From Aeromicrobium sp. (GTDB taxonomy: Bacteria; Actinomycetota; Actinomycetes; Propionibacteriales; Nocardioidaceae), in contig JALRCA010000081.1 in NCBI GenBank assembly GCA_023257515.1, positions 1 through 49,447 of the forward strand: a DNA stretch of 49,447 nt, written 5' to 3'. The position numbers and the translations under genes are program-made. The first letter of the stretch is position 1; the number at the start of each line of letters is the position of its first letter. Positions 1 to 7,743 of the stretch are shown here, in pieces. The notes under the pieces are model-generated. The model searched no databases, was not told the DNA's origin, and was given only the letters and a program-made list of their open reading frames with translations.

Positions 1-2
1 AT

Positions 3-329
3 TGGGGGCCCACAACCCCAATGGAAGGTTTAACGTGGATAGAAAAGCGCCTGAGTGATGGCCACAAAGCGCTGAAAGCGGTTCCTGCGAGACAAAAGAT
101 CACAATCGCACTGGAAGATTTAGCAATCGATAATCGTGAAGAGACCTACCGAAAGCTCACAAATTTCCTAGGGATTACAGATGCGCCCCTTATGAGAAAA
201 TTTTTTCAGGAAGAGCTCACGCCAGAAAATGCTACGAGCGGACGATGGAAGAAGGAAATATCCAGTCCTGAATTTGATGCTGCTTACGCCCAAGTGGAGA
301 AAAAACTTGAGGGGTTAAGTGGGTTGTGA
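3..329 (+). pseudogene. Sulfotransferase C-terminal fragment (5' end outside window)
   Basis: The frame is open from the first bases of the window and ends at TGA 327-329, so only the last ~108 residues are present. Visible sulfotransferase-like features are an ALEDL stretch (usual form 'vryEDL'), then an ETYRKLTNFLGI helix that looks like the family's region before the C-terminal substrate loop, then a GRWKKE motif resembling the family's GRW near the PAPS 3'-phosphate site. The expected reaction is transfer of sulfate from PAPS to a hydroxyl or amine, but the catalytic N-terminal half is missing. An internal ATG lies at 21. Base composition and codon choice (AAA, GAA, TTT common) are unlike everything after base 750, so this piece comes from another replicon, an island or another organism. 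The stop codon lies inside the tRNA remnant on the other strand. Confidence 0.6.
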
Positions 330-363
330 GGGACTCGAACCCCCGACCCGGTGATTAAGAGTC
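320..363 (-). tRNA. 3' remnant of tRNA-Lys (CTT); probable attachment site
   Basis: On the minus strand the sequence contains an anticodon loop CTCTTAA (anticodon CTT), a T arm with stem GGGGG/CCCTC around loop TTCGAGT, the 3' acceptor strand ACAACCC and discriminator A. Upstream of the anticodon loop only two stem bases (GA) pair. The D arm and the 5' acceptor strand are absent. A tRNA that keeps everything from the anticodon loop to the 3' end is the usual product of tyrosine-integrase insertion into a tRNA gene, at the end away from the restored tRNA. It is not a functional tRNA. Assignment to Lys rests only on the anticodon. Confidence 0.6.
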
Positions 364-745
364 TATAAAATAGCGTTTCTGAGCGTACTTAGTCGGTTCT
401 CCATGCGTGAATTACACGCGTGAGACAACTAGGAACGGTAGGGGGTGTTAGACAAGTGTTAGACAAAATCTCGCCTATAACCCTCTACCTATTCCATGTT
501 TCCTGAAAGTTAGGAAAAAACGAACGAGAGCCAGGAAACACCGGGTTTTTTTGTAAGGCTAAGACACCCCTGACTCTCCCTGGTTATTTTTACCCCGGAA
601 GACCGAAACCGGGGCTAGGACAACTCCCAACCACCGGAGACGGCTACCCCCAATAGTGAACGGTTTAGATCGGTTGATAAATAGGGATAACCCGAGAGAT
701 TTTGATTAAGCATGGTTTGAACGGGTTGGATTCAATAAATATTGG
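330..745. other. AT-rich non-coding stretch, possible end of a mobile element
   Basis: I see no convincing gene here. Features present are a perfect tandem 11-bp repeat (445-466), a short hairpin GCGTG-AATTA-CACGC (405-419), and an inverted repeat CCCCGG (593-598) / CCGGGG (609-614) with a 10-nt loop. The sequence is AT-rich to about 745-750, where composition switches abruptly to actinobacterial GC inside the Fe-S protein gene. If the tRNA remnant is an attachment site, this side is where the integrated element should lie. No integrase is visible. Confidence 0.45.
445..466 (+). repeat. Tandem 11-bp direct repeat GTGTTAGACAA x2
   Basis: Two perfect, adjacent copies of GTGTTAGACAA lie about 80 bp from the tRNA remnant on its element side. 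Integrase arm-type sites are short direct repeats at this sort of distance from a core site, so that role is possible, but nothing else supports it. Confidence 0.5.
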
Positions 746-2454
746 AGAGAGATCTCGACGCCGAACTCGGCGTACTCGTTCTTGAGCGAGTTGAAGCAGT
801 GGGCGCAGGTGGAGACGACCTTCTTGGCCTTCGTCTCCTTGAGCACCTCGGAGTTCTCCATCGCCAGCTGCATGAAGACGATCTCGTTTCCGGCGCGACG
901 GGCCGGGTCGCCGGTGCAGGTCTCGCCGTCACCCAGGATCGCGAAGTCGACGCCGGCGGTGTTCAGCAGCTCGGCGACGGCCTGCGTCGTCTTCTTGGCG
1001 CGGTCCTCGAACGCACCGGCGCAACCGACCCAGAACAGCCACTCGACCTCGTCGAGGCTCTCGACGTCGACACCGACCTGCTTGACCTCGAAGTCGAGTC
1101 CCTTGGTCCAGTCGAGGCGGTTCTTGGGATTCATGCCCCACGGGTTCCCCTTGCGCTCCAGGCCCTTGAAGATGTTGTTGAGCTCGGTGGGGAAGTTGGA
1201 CTCGACGAGCACCTGGAAGCGGCGCATGTCGTCGATGTGGTCGACGTGCTCGATGTCGACGGGGCACTGCTGCACGCACGCACCGCAGTTGGTGCAGGAC
1301 CAGAGCACGTCGGGGTCGATGACGCCGTACATCTCGGCGTCGCCGATGAGGGGACGCTCGAGCTCCTTCTTCTGCTCCTCGGTCAGGGTGTCGGCGTCCT
1401 GGTCGAGCAGGGGGATCTTGGCGTAGGCGTGCTCGCGCAGGCCCATCATGAGCAGCTTCGGGCTCAGCGGCTTCTCGGTGTTCCAGGCCGGGCACTGGCT
1501 CTGGCAGCGACCGCACTCGGTGCACGTCGTGAAGTCGAGGATGCCCTTCCAGCTGAAGTCCTCGACCTTGCCGACGCCGAGCTTCTCGAAGTCCTCCTCG
1601 TCGAGCTCCTCCATCGCCTCCATGTCGAGGGCCTTGCCCTTGACGTAGAGGGGCTTGAGCCCGCCGAGGGCCGTGCCGCCCTGGGGGTCGCGCTTGAACC
1701 AGATGTTGAACCAGGCGGTGAAGCGGTGCCAGGCGACGCCCATCGTGAGGTTCCGCGCGATGACGATGAGCCAGATCATGGCGGACGTGATCTTGATCGT
1801 CGCGATGACGAAGACGATGTTCTCGAGGGTGCCGATCGAGTCCTCGCCGGTCGGGTAGAGACCGCCGAAGAACTGCGAGATCGGGAAGTGGAAGGCCGAC
1901 GCGTGGTCGTCGCCGTGGGCCTTCACGAGGTTGTACTCGGCGCCGCGGATGAACAGGATCGCGGAGCTCTCGAGCAGGACCATGAACTCGACGAAGTAGG
2001 CCTGCCACATCGTCGAGCCGAAGAACCGGCTCTGGCGGCCGTTGGCCGACGGGCGGTTCAGGACGCGGTAGACGAACAGCGGGATGATCGCGAGCGAGCC
2101 GAGGAGGCCGAGGACCTCGCCGGTCCACTCGTACAGGAACCACTTGCCGATGATCGGCCAGGCGAACTCGGGGTCGAACAGCTGGAAGTACGCCTGCGCG
2201 ACGGCCGTGCTGAGGAACAGGAACGCGGCGTAGGCGAACCAGTGCAGCGCGCCGACCCACGTCCACTGCAGCATGCGCGTGTGGAGGAAGGTCTCCTTGA
2301 CCATGGTGACCGTGCGGCCCGCCGGGTTGTCCGTGCGGCCGACGGCAGGCTGGCCCGCGCGGATCGTCCGCACCATGTGACGCACGGCGATGGCGGTCAG
2401 GGGGACGGCGACGGCGGTGAAGCCGAGCGAGATGATGATCGCGGCGATCTGCAT
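706..2454 (-). pseudogene. Membrane-bound (Fe-S)-binding oxidoreductase, 3'-truncated
   Basis: The likely start is ATG 2454; a longer frame reaches 2592 but encodes no membrane-like sequence before this Met. The N-terminal ~260 residues are about five hydrophobic segments, like the cytochrome-b/NarI-like domain of heterodisulfide-reductase-related proteins. Two 4Fe-4S motifs follow: CTECGRCQSQCP near residue 310 and CTNCGACVQQCP near residue 386. A CCG (cysteine-rich HdrB-like) domain begins with the VGCAGAFEDRA segment and reaches CAHCFNSLKNEYAEFG near residue 560. Intact actinobacterial homologues continue with the rest of the CCG domain. Here the frame runs after VEI into a short AT-rich tail and stops at 706, so the gene is interrupted near 750. 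The intact enzyme would pass electrons between the quinone pool and a soluble partner. A 13-bp-spaced direct repeat, GGGGCTGACAG (2490-2500 and 2503-2513), lies just upstream. Confidence 0.8.
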
Positions 2455-2644
2455 GAAGGCACCAATCCCTGCAACTGAGCTGTGGCAGTGGGGCTGACAG
2501 CGGGGGCTGACAGTAGGCCCGAGGTTAACCGGTGAGTAGCCCGCGTGCGCACTAAGGCATGCCAAACCCGTGTCGCGCGTGGAGCACGTCACACCGCGCC
2601 ATACCGGGCCCGGCGGCGACGCAGGTCGAGGGGTCGTGGTCGCC

Positions 2645-2728
2645 GGGGCGGCCGCGATCCCTCACGGTGCGTGAGCTGGGGACCGCACATCGAGGGTTCA
2701 CGGCCGCTGGGGCGACCGCGATCCCTCA
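2645..2728. repeat. Imperfect 20-bp direct repeat at the MFS stop codon
   Basis: GGGGCGGCCGCGATCCCTCA (2645-2664) recurs with one change as GGGGCGACCGCGATCCCTCA (2709-2728), 64 bp apart. The second copy contains the stop codon of the MFS gene, so the first copy looks like a duplicated 3' end. A small inverted repeat TCACG-GTG-CGTGA (2662-2674) lies between them. The rest of the 2455-2725 gap shows nothing else recognisable. Confidence 0.55.
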
Positions 2729-3925
2729 GATTGCGTCCGCCGCGGCGGGGCGGGAGCGTCGGGCGACGGGGACGATCGGGATCGCGAGCAGCGGGAACAG
2801 CGCCACCAGGGCGAAGGACCAGGCGTAGCCGGACTCCGCGACGGCCAGGCCGACGAGCGGCGGGACGGCGGCACTCATCAGGTACTGCCCGGTGTTCTGC
2901 CAGCCCATCGCCTTGCCCGCCCAGTAGGGTCCGCCGATCTCGGCGACCGCGGTGAACGCCAGGCCGTTGTCGGCGACCGTGACGGCCGTCGCGAGGACGA
3001 TGACGAGGACCGCGACCCACGTGGGTTCGGTCACGGCGAGCAGCAGCATCGTGGCGGTCGCCAGGACGGCGACCTGTCGCATGGGCCGCAGCCGACTGCC
3101 GACACGGTCCGACCACCACCCGACGCCGATGCGTGCGGCCGCACCGAGCAGCTGGGTCACCGCCACGAGCGCCCCGGCCAGCGCCGGTGTCCAGCCCTTC
3201 GCGTCGATGAGCCACACGATCATGTACGTCCAGACCGTGAACTGCGGGACGACCAGCAGGGTGGACGCGAGGTGGATGCGGACGAGCGTCCCGCTGCGCC
3301 GGTAGGGGTTGTCGAGCTGTCCGGTCTCGGCGGCGGTCGCGCGGTCGGGTCGTGGCGGGTCGACGACCAGCAGCCACGACAACGCGGTGGCCGCGGCGCA
3401 GATGGCGGCGACCACGGCCATCGTCGTGCCGATGCCGGAGCGTGAGGCCAGCTGGGGGACGAGCAGCGCCGCGACCCCGACGCCGAGCGGCAGACCGGTC
3501 TGACGGATGCCCATCGCGGTACCTCGACGCTCGGGCGGGAACCACCCGACGACGAGGCGGCCGCTCGCGGAGTTCGTCGAGGCCGCGCCGACGCCGATCA
3601 GGAACCAGCACGCCGCCAGCGCGATGTAGCCCGACGAGAGGCTGGCGGCCACCGAGGCGGCCGTGACGACGAGCAGACCGGCCGTCAACGTGATCCGCTC
3701 GCCGATGCGGTCGACCAGGGCGCCCCAGGCGACCAGCGAGACGGCCGTCCCGACGAGGGGTGCCGAGGCGAGCAGGCCGGCATGGGCCAGGTCGAGCCCC
3801 CGCTCGCGGTGCAGGTGGTAGATCAGGAACGGCGCCGCGTTGTTCGCGATCGTGCCCGCGACCTGCCCGGCCATCCCCACGCCGAGCATGAGCCAGCGGC
3901 GGGACGGGGTCGTCGTGACGGTCAC
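2726..3925 (-). CDS. MFS transporter
   Basis: A 399-residue, strongly hydrophobic protein of the usual ~400-residue, 12-helix major facilitator length. The family signature after helix 2 is visible as GALVDRIGER, close to the consensus G-x-x-x-D-R-x-G-R-R. RQTGLPLG and WQNTGQYLMSA resemble conserved helices of the small anion/drug MFS groups (CynX, NimT or nitrate-like). The substrate cannot be read from sequence. The start is GTG 3925. A weak -10 (GACCAT) six bases upstream would give a leaderless mRNA. The neighbouring NUDIX-like gene is on the same strand but 58 bp away, so co-transcription is possible. The protein should sit in the cytoplasmic membrane. Confidence 0.85.
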   Translation of the reverse strand: MTVTTTPSRRWLMLGVGMAGQVAGTIANNAAPFLIYHLHRERGLDLAHAGLLASAPLVGTAVSLVAWGALVDRIGERITLTAGLLVVTAASVAASLSSGYIALAACWFLIGVGAASTNSASGRLVVGWFPPERRGTAMGIRQTGLPLGVGVAALLVPQLASRSGIGTTMAVVAAICAAATALSWLLVVDPPRPDRATAAETGQLDNPYRRSGTLVRIHLASTLLVVPQFTVWTYMIVWLIDAKGWTPALAGALVAVTQLLGAAARIGVGWWSDRVGSRLRPMRQVAVLATATMLLLAVTEPTWVAVLVIVLATAVTVADNGLAFTAVAEIGGPYWAGKAMGWQNTGQYLMSAAVPPLVGLAVAESGYAWSFALVALFPLLAIPIVPVARRSRPAAADAI

Positions 3926-3983
3926 GGTCCCATGGTCTCGTGGGTCGTTGCGGGACGCACCGATGGGCCCGCCTGGTGGGACG

Positions 3984-4526
3984 TCAGTGCGCGTCGGCCC
4001 AGGCGAGCGCCTGCGTGAGGAGGTGACCGCGGCCGCCCTCGAGGTCGGCGAGCAGGTGGGGCTCGCGCGCCTCGGCCGGCGTGAGCCAGGTCAGCTCGAG
4101 GGCGTCCTGGCGCGGCGCGCACTCGCCCGTGACCGGCACGACGTACACGAGCGCGACCGCGTGCTGGCGGGGGTCGTGCAACGGGGTCACGCCCGGCAGC
4201 GGGAAGTACTCGGCGACGGTGAAGGGCACGGGGCTGAGGGGCAGCCGCGGGAACGCGTTGGGGCCCAGGTCCTTCTCGAGGTTGCGCAGGAGCGCGTCGC
4301 GGACCGACTCCCCGTGGATGACACGCCCGGAGACGAGGGTCCGCGTGATCTCGCCGGTCGCGGCCGAGCCGCGCAGCAGCACGCCGACGTGCTCGATCTG
4401 CCCGTGCGAGTCGACGCGCACGGGCACGGCCTCGACGTAGAGGATCGGGACCCGCGACCGCGTCTCCTCGAGCGCGATGTCGGAGAGCCAGCCGGGGTTC
4501 GGGTCAGGGGTGCGGACGGACGCCAT
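3984..4526 (-). CDS. DUF4916 / NUDIX-fold protein with degenerate Nudix box
   Basis: A 180-residue protein beginning MASVRTPDPNPGWLSD. It resembles the actinobacterial DUF4916 family: a GWLSD start, a VPILYVEAVPVRVD strand, a PFTVAEYFP motif, HDPRQHAVAL and a DALELTWLTPAEA end. The region aligned to the Nudix box reads G-x5-E-x7-R-N-L-E-K-D-L-G. The R survives, but the REUXEE glutamates that bind metal in true Nudix hydrolases are N, K and D, so pyrophosphohydrolase activity is doubtful. ATG 4526 was chosen over GTG 4550 because the family match begins there; a CAGGAT box six bases upstream could be a leaderless promoter. Its role is unknown. Confidence 0.75.
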   Translation of the reverse strand: MASVRTPDPNPGWLSDIALEETRSRVPILYVEAVPVRVDSHGQIEHVGVLLRGSAATGEITRTLVSGRVIHGESVRDALLRNLEKDLGPNAFPRLPLSPVPFTVAEYFPLPGVTPLHDPRQHAVALVYVVPVTGECAPRQDALELTWLTPAEAREPHLLADLEGGRGHLLTQALAWADAH

Positions 4527-4556
4527 GGACCCATCCTGGCCTACGCGCACGAACGA

Positions 4557-5156
4557 TCAGGTCAACGATCCCGAGACGAGGGCGCGCAGCACCCCGAGGA
4601 GCTCGCTGACGGTGGCCTTCGGGTCGATGATGCGGCGCACGGCGGAACCGATCGCGAGGTTCATGACGGCGTCGGCGACGGCGTGCTCGACGGCGGGCGT
4701 GCGCAGCGACTCCGGCAGCAGGGGGCCGATCTCGGCGACGATGAGCCGGACCAGCGACTCGTGGCGCCGGCCCTCGGCGAGCACGAGCTCGGGGTCGTCA
4801 CGGTGGTCGAGGGCGAAGTCGAGCTCGAGCCGCGGCCACCCCGACGTCAGGGCGTCCTCGGCCCAGGCGTCGAACACGGCGAGCTTGTCGCTCGCGTTGC
4901 CGGCGGCTGCGATACCCGAGGTCAGCCGTTCGATCTGCTCGGCCTCGATCTCGCGCAGCACGGCGAGGGCGAGCCCGGACTTGCCGGAGAAGTTGGAGTA
5001 GACGACGCCCGTCGAGAAGCCGGCCTCCTCGGCCACCGCCGCCAGCGAGGTCGCGGCGTAGCCGTCGCGCAGGAACAGCCGTCGTGCGACCTCGAGCACG
5101 TGCTCGCGGTTGCGTCGTTGGGTCTCGGAGCGGGTCAGCGGCGCCACGACGTCCAC
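4557..5156 (-). CDS. TetR family transcriptional regulator
   Basis: A 199-residue repressor with the typical N-terminal helix-turn-helix (about residues 15-60). Landmarks are VLEVARRLFLRDGYAATSLAAVAEEAGFSTGVVYSNFSGKSGL, in which the recognition helix ends at YSNF and the following K is the family's conserved lysine. The C-terminal half is the variable ligand/dimer domain. The start is GTG 5156. The gene is divergent from the SDR/ligase/monooxygenase operon, and the 44-bp gap holds a perfect palindrome that covers both predicted promoters. The simplest reading is autorepression together with repression of the 5201-10569 operon, relieved by an acyl, steroid or ketone-like ligand; the ligand is inferred only from the operon's content. 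Confidence 0.9.
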   Translation of the reverse strand: MDVVAPLTRSETQRRNREHVLEVARRLFLRDGYAATSLAAVAEEAGFSTGVVYSNFSGKSGLALAVLREIEAEQIERLTSGIAAAGNASDKLAVFDAWAEDALTSGWPRLELDFALDHRDDPELVLAEGRRHESLVRLIVAEIGPLLPESLRTPAVEHAVADAVMNLAIGSAVRRIIDPKATVSELLGVLRALVSGSLT

Positions 5157-5164
5157 CGTATCGG

Positions 5165-5200
5165 TTGACGCATTTCAGATAACGTGATTATCTGAAATGC
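5165..5200 (+). promoter_or_regulatory. Divergent promoter and TetR operator (perfect 13-5-13 palindrome)
   Basis: The arms GCATTTCAGATAA (5170-5182) and TTATCTGAAATGC (5188-5200) are exact inverted repeats around the spacer CGTGA. On the plus strand TTGACG (5165-5170), a 17-bp spacer and TTATCT (5188-5193) form a -35/-10 pair whose start point falls at the ATG at 5201, so the mRNA should be leaderless. The mirror TTATCT on the minus strand (5182-5177) is a -10 for the TetR gene. A repressor on this palindrome would cover both -10 boxes. Confidence 0.8.
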
Positions 5201-6121
5201 ATGAACCCCTTGCACCGCGTCGGCGGGCGACTCGTCGACGGACTCGTGTCGGGCGCGGTCGACCGGGCCGTCAACCCGGCACGTGACCACGGCCCGCTGC
5301 GCGAGGCGGTCGAGGGCCGCACCGTCCTCGTCACCGGCGCCTCGTACGGGCTCGGCGAGGCCACCGCACGTCTGCTCGCCGGGTCCGGCGCGACGCTCGC
5401 TCTCCTGGCGAGGACCGAGTCGCGCCTGGTCGAGCTCGCCGACGAGCTGCGCGCCGGCGGCACCCGGGTCTCGGTCCACCCGGCCGACCTGAACACGCCG
5501 GAGTCCCTCGGCGACGTCGCCGACAAGATCCTGGCGGAGCACGGGCACCTCGACGTCGTCGTGAACAACGCCGGCAAGTCGCTGCGCCGGTCCCTGGCCC
5601 TCCAGCACGACCGGTTCCACGACTTCTCCCGCACGATGAACGTCAACTACCTCGGCCCGGTCAGCCTCCTGCTGCACCTGCTCCCCGCGATGCGGCGACG
5701 AGGAGCGGGCCACGTGGTCAACATCTCGACGATCGGGGTCCGACTCCCCCCGACGCCGCGTTGGGGTGCCTACCAGGCCAGCAAGGGTGCGTTCGACACC
5801 TGGCTCCGCTCGGTCACGCCCGAGCTCGAGCCGGACGGCGTCGACGTCTCCACGATCTACATGGCGCTCATGCACACCCGGATGAGCGCACCGACGCCCA
5901 TCATGCGGCGCCTGCCCGGCCTCGACCCCGACGAGGCCGCCGAGCTCGTCGCCCGTGCCCTGGTGAGTCGACAGCGCGAGGTCGCGCCGTGGTGGGTGCG
6001 CCCCGCGGGCGTGCCCGAGGTCCTGGGGCGGGGTGCCTACAGCGCCGCCCTGCGCCGGCTGTACGAACGGAGCGCTGACTCGGCCCGCGCCCAGGGGCTG
6101 GCCGACGGGGCCGACGCATGA
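5201..6121 (+). CDS. Short-chain dehydrogenase/reductase (SDR)
   Basis: A 306-residue classical SDR. The Rossmann motif TGxxxGxG is TGASYGLG (residues 45-52). NNAG follows strand 4. The catalytic Ser is in the VVNISTIG segment and the YxxxK pair is YQASK. An ~40-residue N-terminal extension (RLVDGLVSGAVDRAVN) precedes the fold, as in SDRs linked to lipid metabolism. It should oxidise or reduce an alcohol/ketone with NAD(P)H. There is no Shine-Dalgarno before ATG 5201, consistent with leaderless expression from the palindromic promoter. The stop overlaps the next start (ATGA, 6118-6121). The order SDR, ligase, monooxygenase recalls the sadH, fadD13 and mymA genes of the mycobacterial mymA operon. 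Confidence 0.88.
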   Translation: MNPLHRVGGRLVDGLVSGAVDRAVNPARDHGPLREAVEGRTVLVTGASYGLGEATARLLAGSGATLALLARTESRLVELADELRAGGTRVSVHPADLNTPESLGDVADKILAEHGHLDVVVNNAGKSLRRSLALQHDRFHDFSRTMNVNYLGPVSLLLHLLPAMRRRGAGHVVNISTIGVRLPPTPRWGAYQASKGAFDTWLRSVTPELEPDGVDVSTIYMALMHTRMSAPTPIMRRLPGLDPDEAAELVARALVSRQREVAPWWVRPAGVPEVLGRGAYSAALRRLYERSADSARAQGLADGADA

Positions 6122-7743
6122 GCTCGGCCTGGCGCACGACCCTCGGTGCCGCACTGGCCATGACCGAGGCGGGAGTGCTGCGACCGCTCGGGCCGCGCAC
6201 CACGGTGGGCATCGCGCGGCGGTTCCGCGCGCTCGGGACGTCACCGGCGCTGCTCGCGGGAGCCGCGGCGGTCCGGTGGCCCGACCACGTGGCGATCGTC
6301 GACGACGCCGGGTCCTTGACGTACCGCGAGCTGGACGAGCGGGCCGCCGCGCTCGCCCACGCCCTCGCCACGCGGCACGTGCTCGGTCCGGGCGCGTCGC
6401 TGGCCGTGATGTGCCGCAACCACCGCGGGCTCGTGCTCGGCCTCCTGGCGGCTGGTCGGCTCCATGCCGACCTGGTGCTGGTCAACACCGAGCTGCCGGC
6501 CTCGCAGCTCGGTCCGACGCTGGAGCGGCACGCTCCGCGGGTGCTGCTGCACGACGCCGAGTTCGCGGACCGGTTGAGCGGTCTGGACGACGCCACGGTC
6601 GCGCTGACGGCGTGGTCGCAGGACGGCCCGAGCGACCTCGACGCGCTCGCGTCGGGGCCCGTGCCGCCTGGCTACCGCTGGCCGCGGCCCCCTGAGCAGG
6701 CCGCGAACCTCGTGATCCTGACCTCGGGGACGACGGGCGCGCCGAAGGGGGTCCCTCGTCGGCCGAGCAGCGGCGACCTGCTCGGCACCGCGGCGAGCCT
6801 GCTCCACCGACTCGGCATCCGGACCAACGGCACGGTCGTCGTGTGCCCGCCGGCGTTCCACGGCCTGGGGCTCGTCACGATGCTGCTCGGACTCATGACC
6901 GGGAGCACCGTCGTGATGCGCTCGCGCTTCGACGCCGAGCGGGCCGCACGCGACGTCGCGGAGCATCCCGGCGCGACGCTCGTCGTGGTGCCGATCATGC
7001 TGCAACGCCTCCTCGGCGTCAGGGGTGTCGAGGAGCGACTGTCGCAGGTCGGAGCCGTGCTCTCCGGTGGCTCCGCCCTCAGCATCGCCACGGCCGACGA
7101 GCTCGTCGAGCGCGTGGGTCCGGTGCTGCACAACGGCTACGGCTCGTCGGAGGTCGGGGTCGCGGCCGTCGCCACCCCGGCCGACCTGGCGGCCGCGCCG
7201 GGCACCGTCGGGCGTCCGGTCCTCGGCACCTCCGTCCGCATCGTCGACGAGACCGGGGCCGTCGTGCCCACGGGCACGCCGGGTCGCATCGTCGTGGCGA
7301 GTCCTCTGGCGTTCGACCAGTACAGCGGCGGGGGCCGCAAGGCGCTCGTGGAGGGCCACGTCGAGACCGGTGACGTCGGCACGGTCGACGCCGCTGGACG
7401 CATCGTGGTGACCGGACGCGCCGACGACATGATCGTCTCGGGGGGCGAGAACGTGTTCCCGCAACCGGTCGAGGACGCGCTCCTGCGCCGTCCCGAGGTC
7501 GCCGAGGCCGCGGTCGTCGGCGTGCCGGATCCCGCCTTCGGGCAGCGCCTCGAGGCCTTCGTCGTCGCGCACGACGAGATCGACCCCGTGCGGCTGCGCG
7601 ACGACCTGCGCGAGGAGCTGACCCGGTACGAGCTGCCGCGCACCATCACCGTCGTGGCCGAGCTGCCGCGCACCGCGAGCGGCAAGGTGCTGCGCGCCCG
7701 TCTCGTCGAGACGACCACCACCCCCGCCCAGGAGGACGCATGA
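6118..7743 (+). CDS. Acyl-CoA synthetase (AMP-binding, FadD-type)
   Basis: A 541-residue class I adenylate-forming enzyme. The P-loop TSGTTGAPKG is at residues 202-211. NGYGSSEVG is the A5 adenine-binding motif, ETGDVG the A7 Asp motif, and GRADDMIVSGGENVFP the hinge with the A8 region. The C-terminal PRTASGKVLRARL carries the A10 catalytic Lys. It activates a carboxylic acid through an acyl-adenylate to the CoA thioester. Chain length cannot be read from sequence. Overlaps of ATGA with both neighbours show translational coupling. Placement between an SDR and a Baeyer-Villiger-type monooxygenase suggests it activates an acid produced by that oxidation, or one to be modified. Confidence 0.9.
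   Translation: MSSAWRTTLGAALAMTEAGVLRPLGPRTTVGIARRFRALGTSPALLAGAAAVRWPDHVAIVDDAGSLTYRELDERAAALAHALATRHVLGPGASLAVMCRNHRGLVLGLLAAGRLHADLVLVNTELPASQLGPTLERHAPRVLLHDAEFADRLSGLDDATVALTAWSQDGPSDLDALASGPVPPGYRWPRPPEQAANLVILTSGTTGAPKGVPRRPSSGDLLGTAASLLHRLGIRTNGTVVVCPPAFHGLGLVTMLLGLMTGSTVVMRSRFDAERAARDVAEHPGATLVVVPIMLQRLLGVRGVEERLSQVGAVLSGGSALSIATADELVERVGPVLHNGYGSSEVGVAAVATPADLAAAPGTVGRPVLGTSVRIVDETGAVVPTGTPGRIVVASPLAFDQYSGGGRKALVEGHVETGDVGTVDAAGRIVVTGRADDMIVSGGENVFPQPVEDALLRRPEVAEAAVVGVPDPAFGQRLEAFVVAHDEIDPVRLRDDLREELTRYELPRTITVVAELPRTASGKVLRARLVETTTTPAQEDA

Noticed and set aside
742-2478. Long plus-strand open frame opposite the Fe-S gene
   Set aside because: It is antisense to a gene with clear Fe-S motifs, its product is a low-complexity Leu/Val/Arg/Glu mix, and high-GC third positions make such shadows common.
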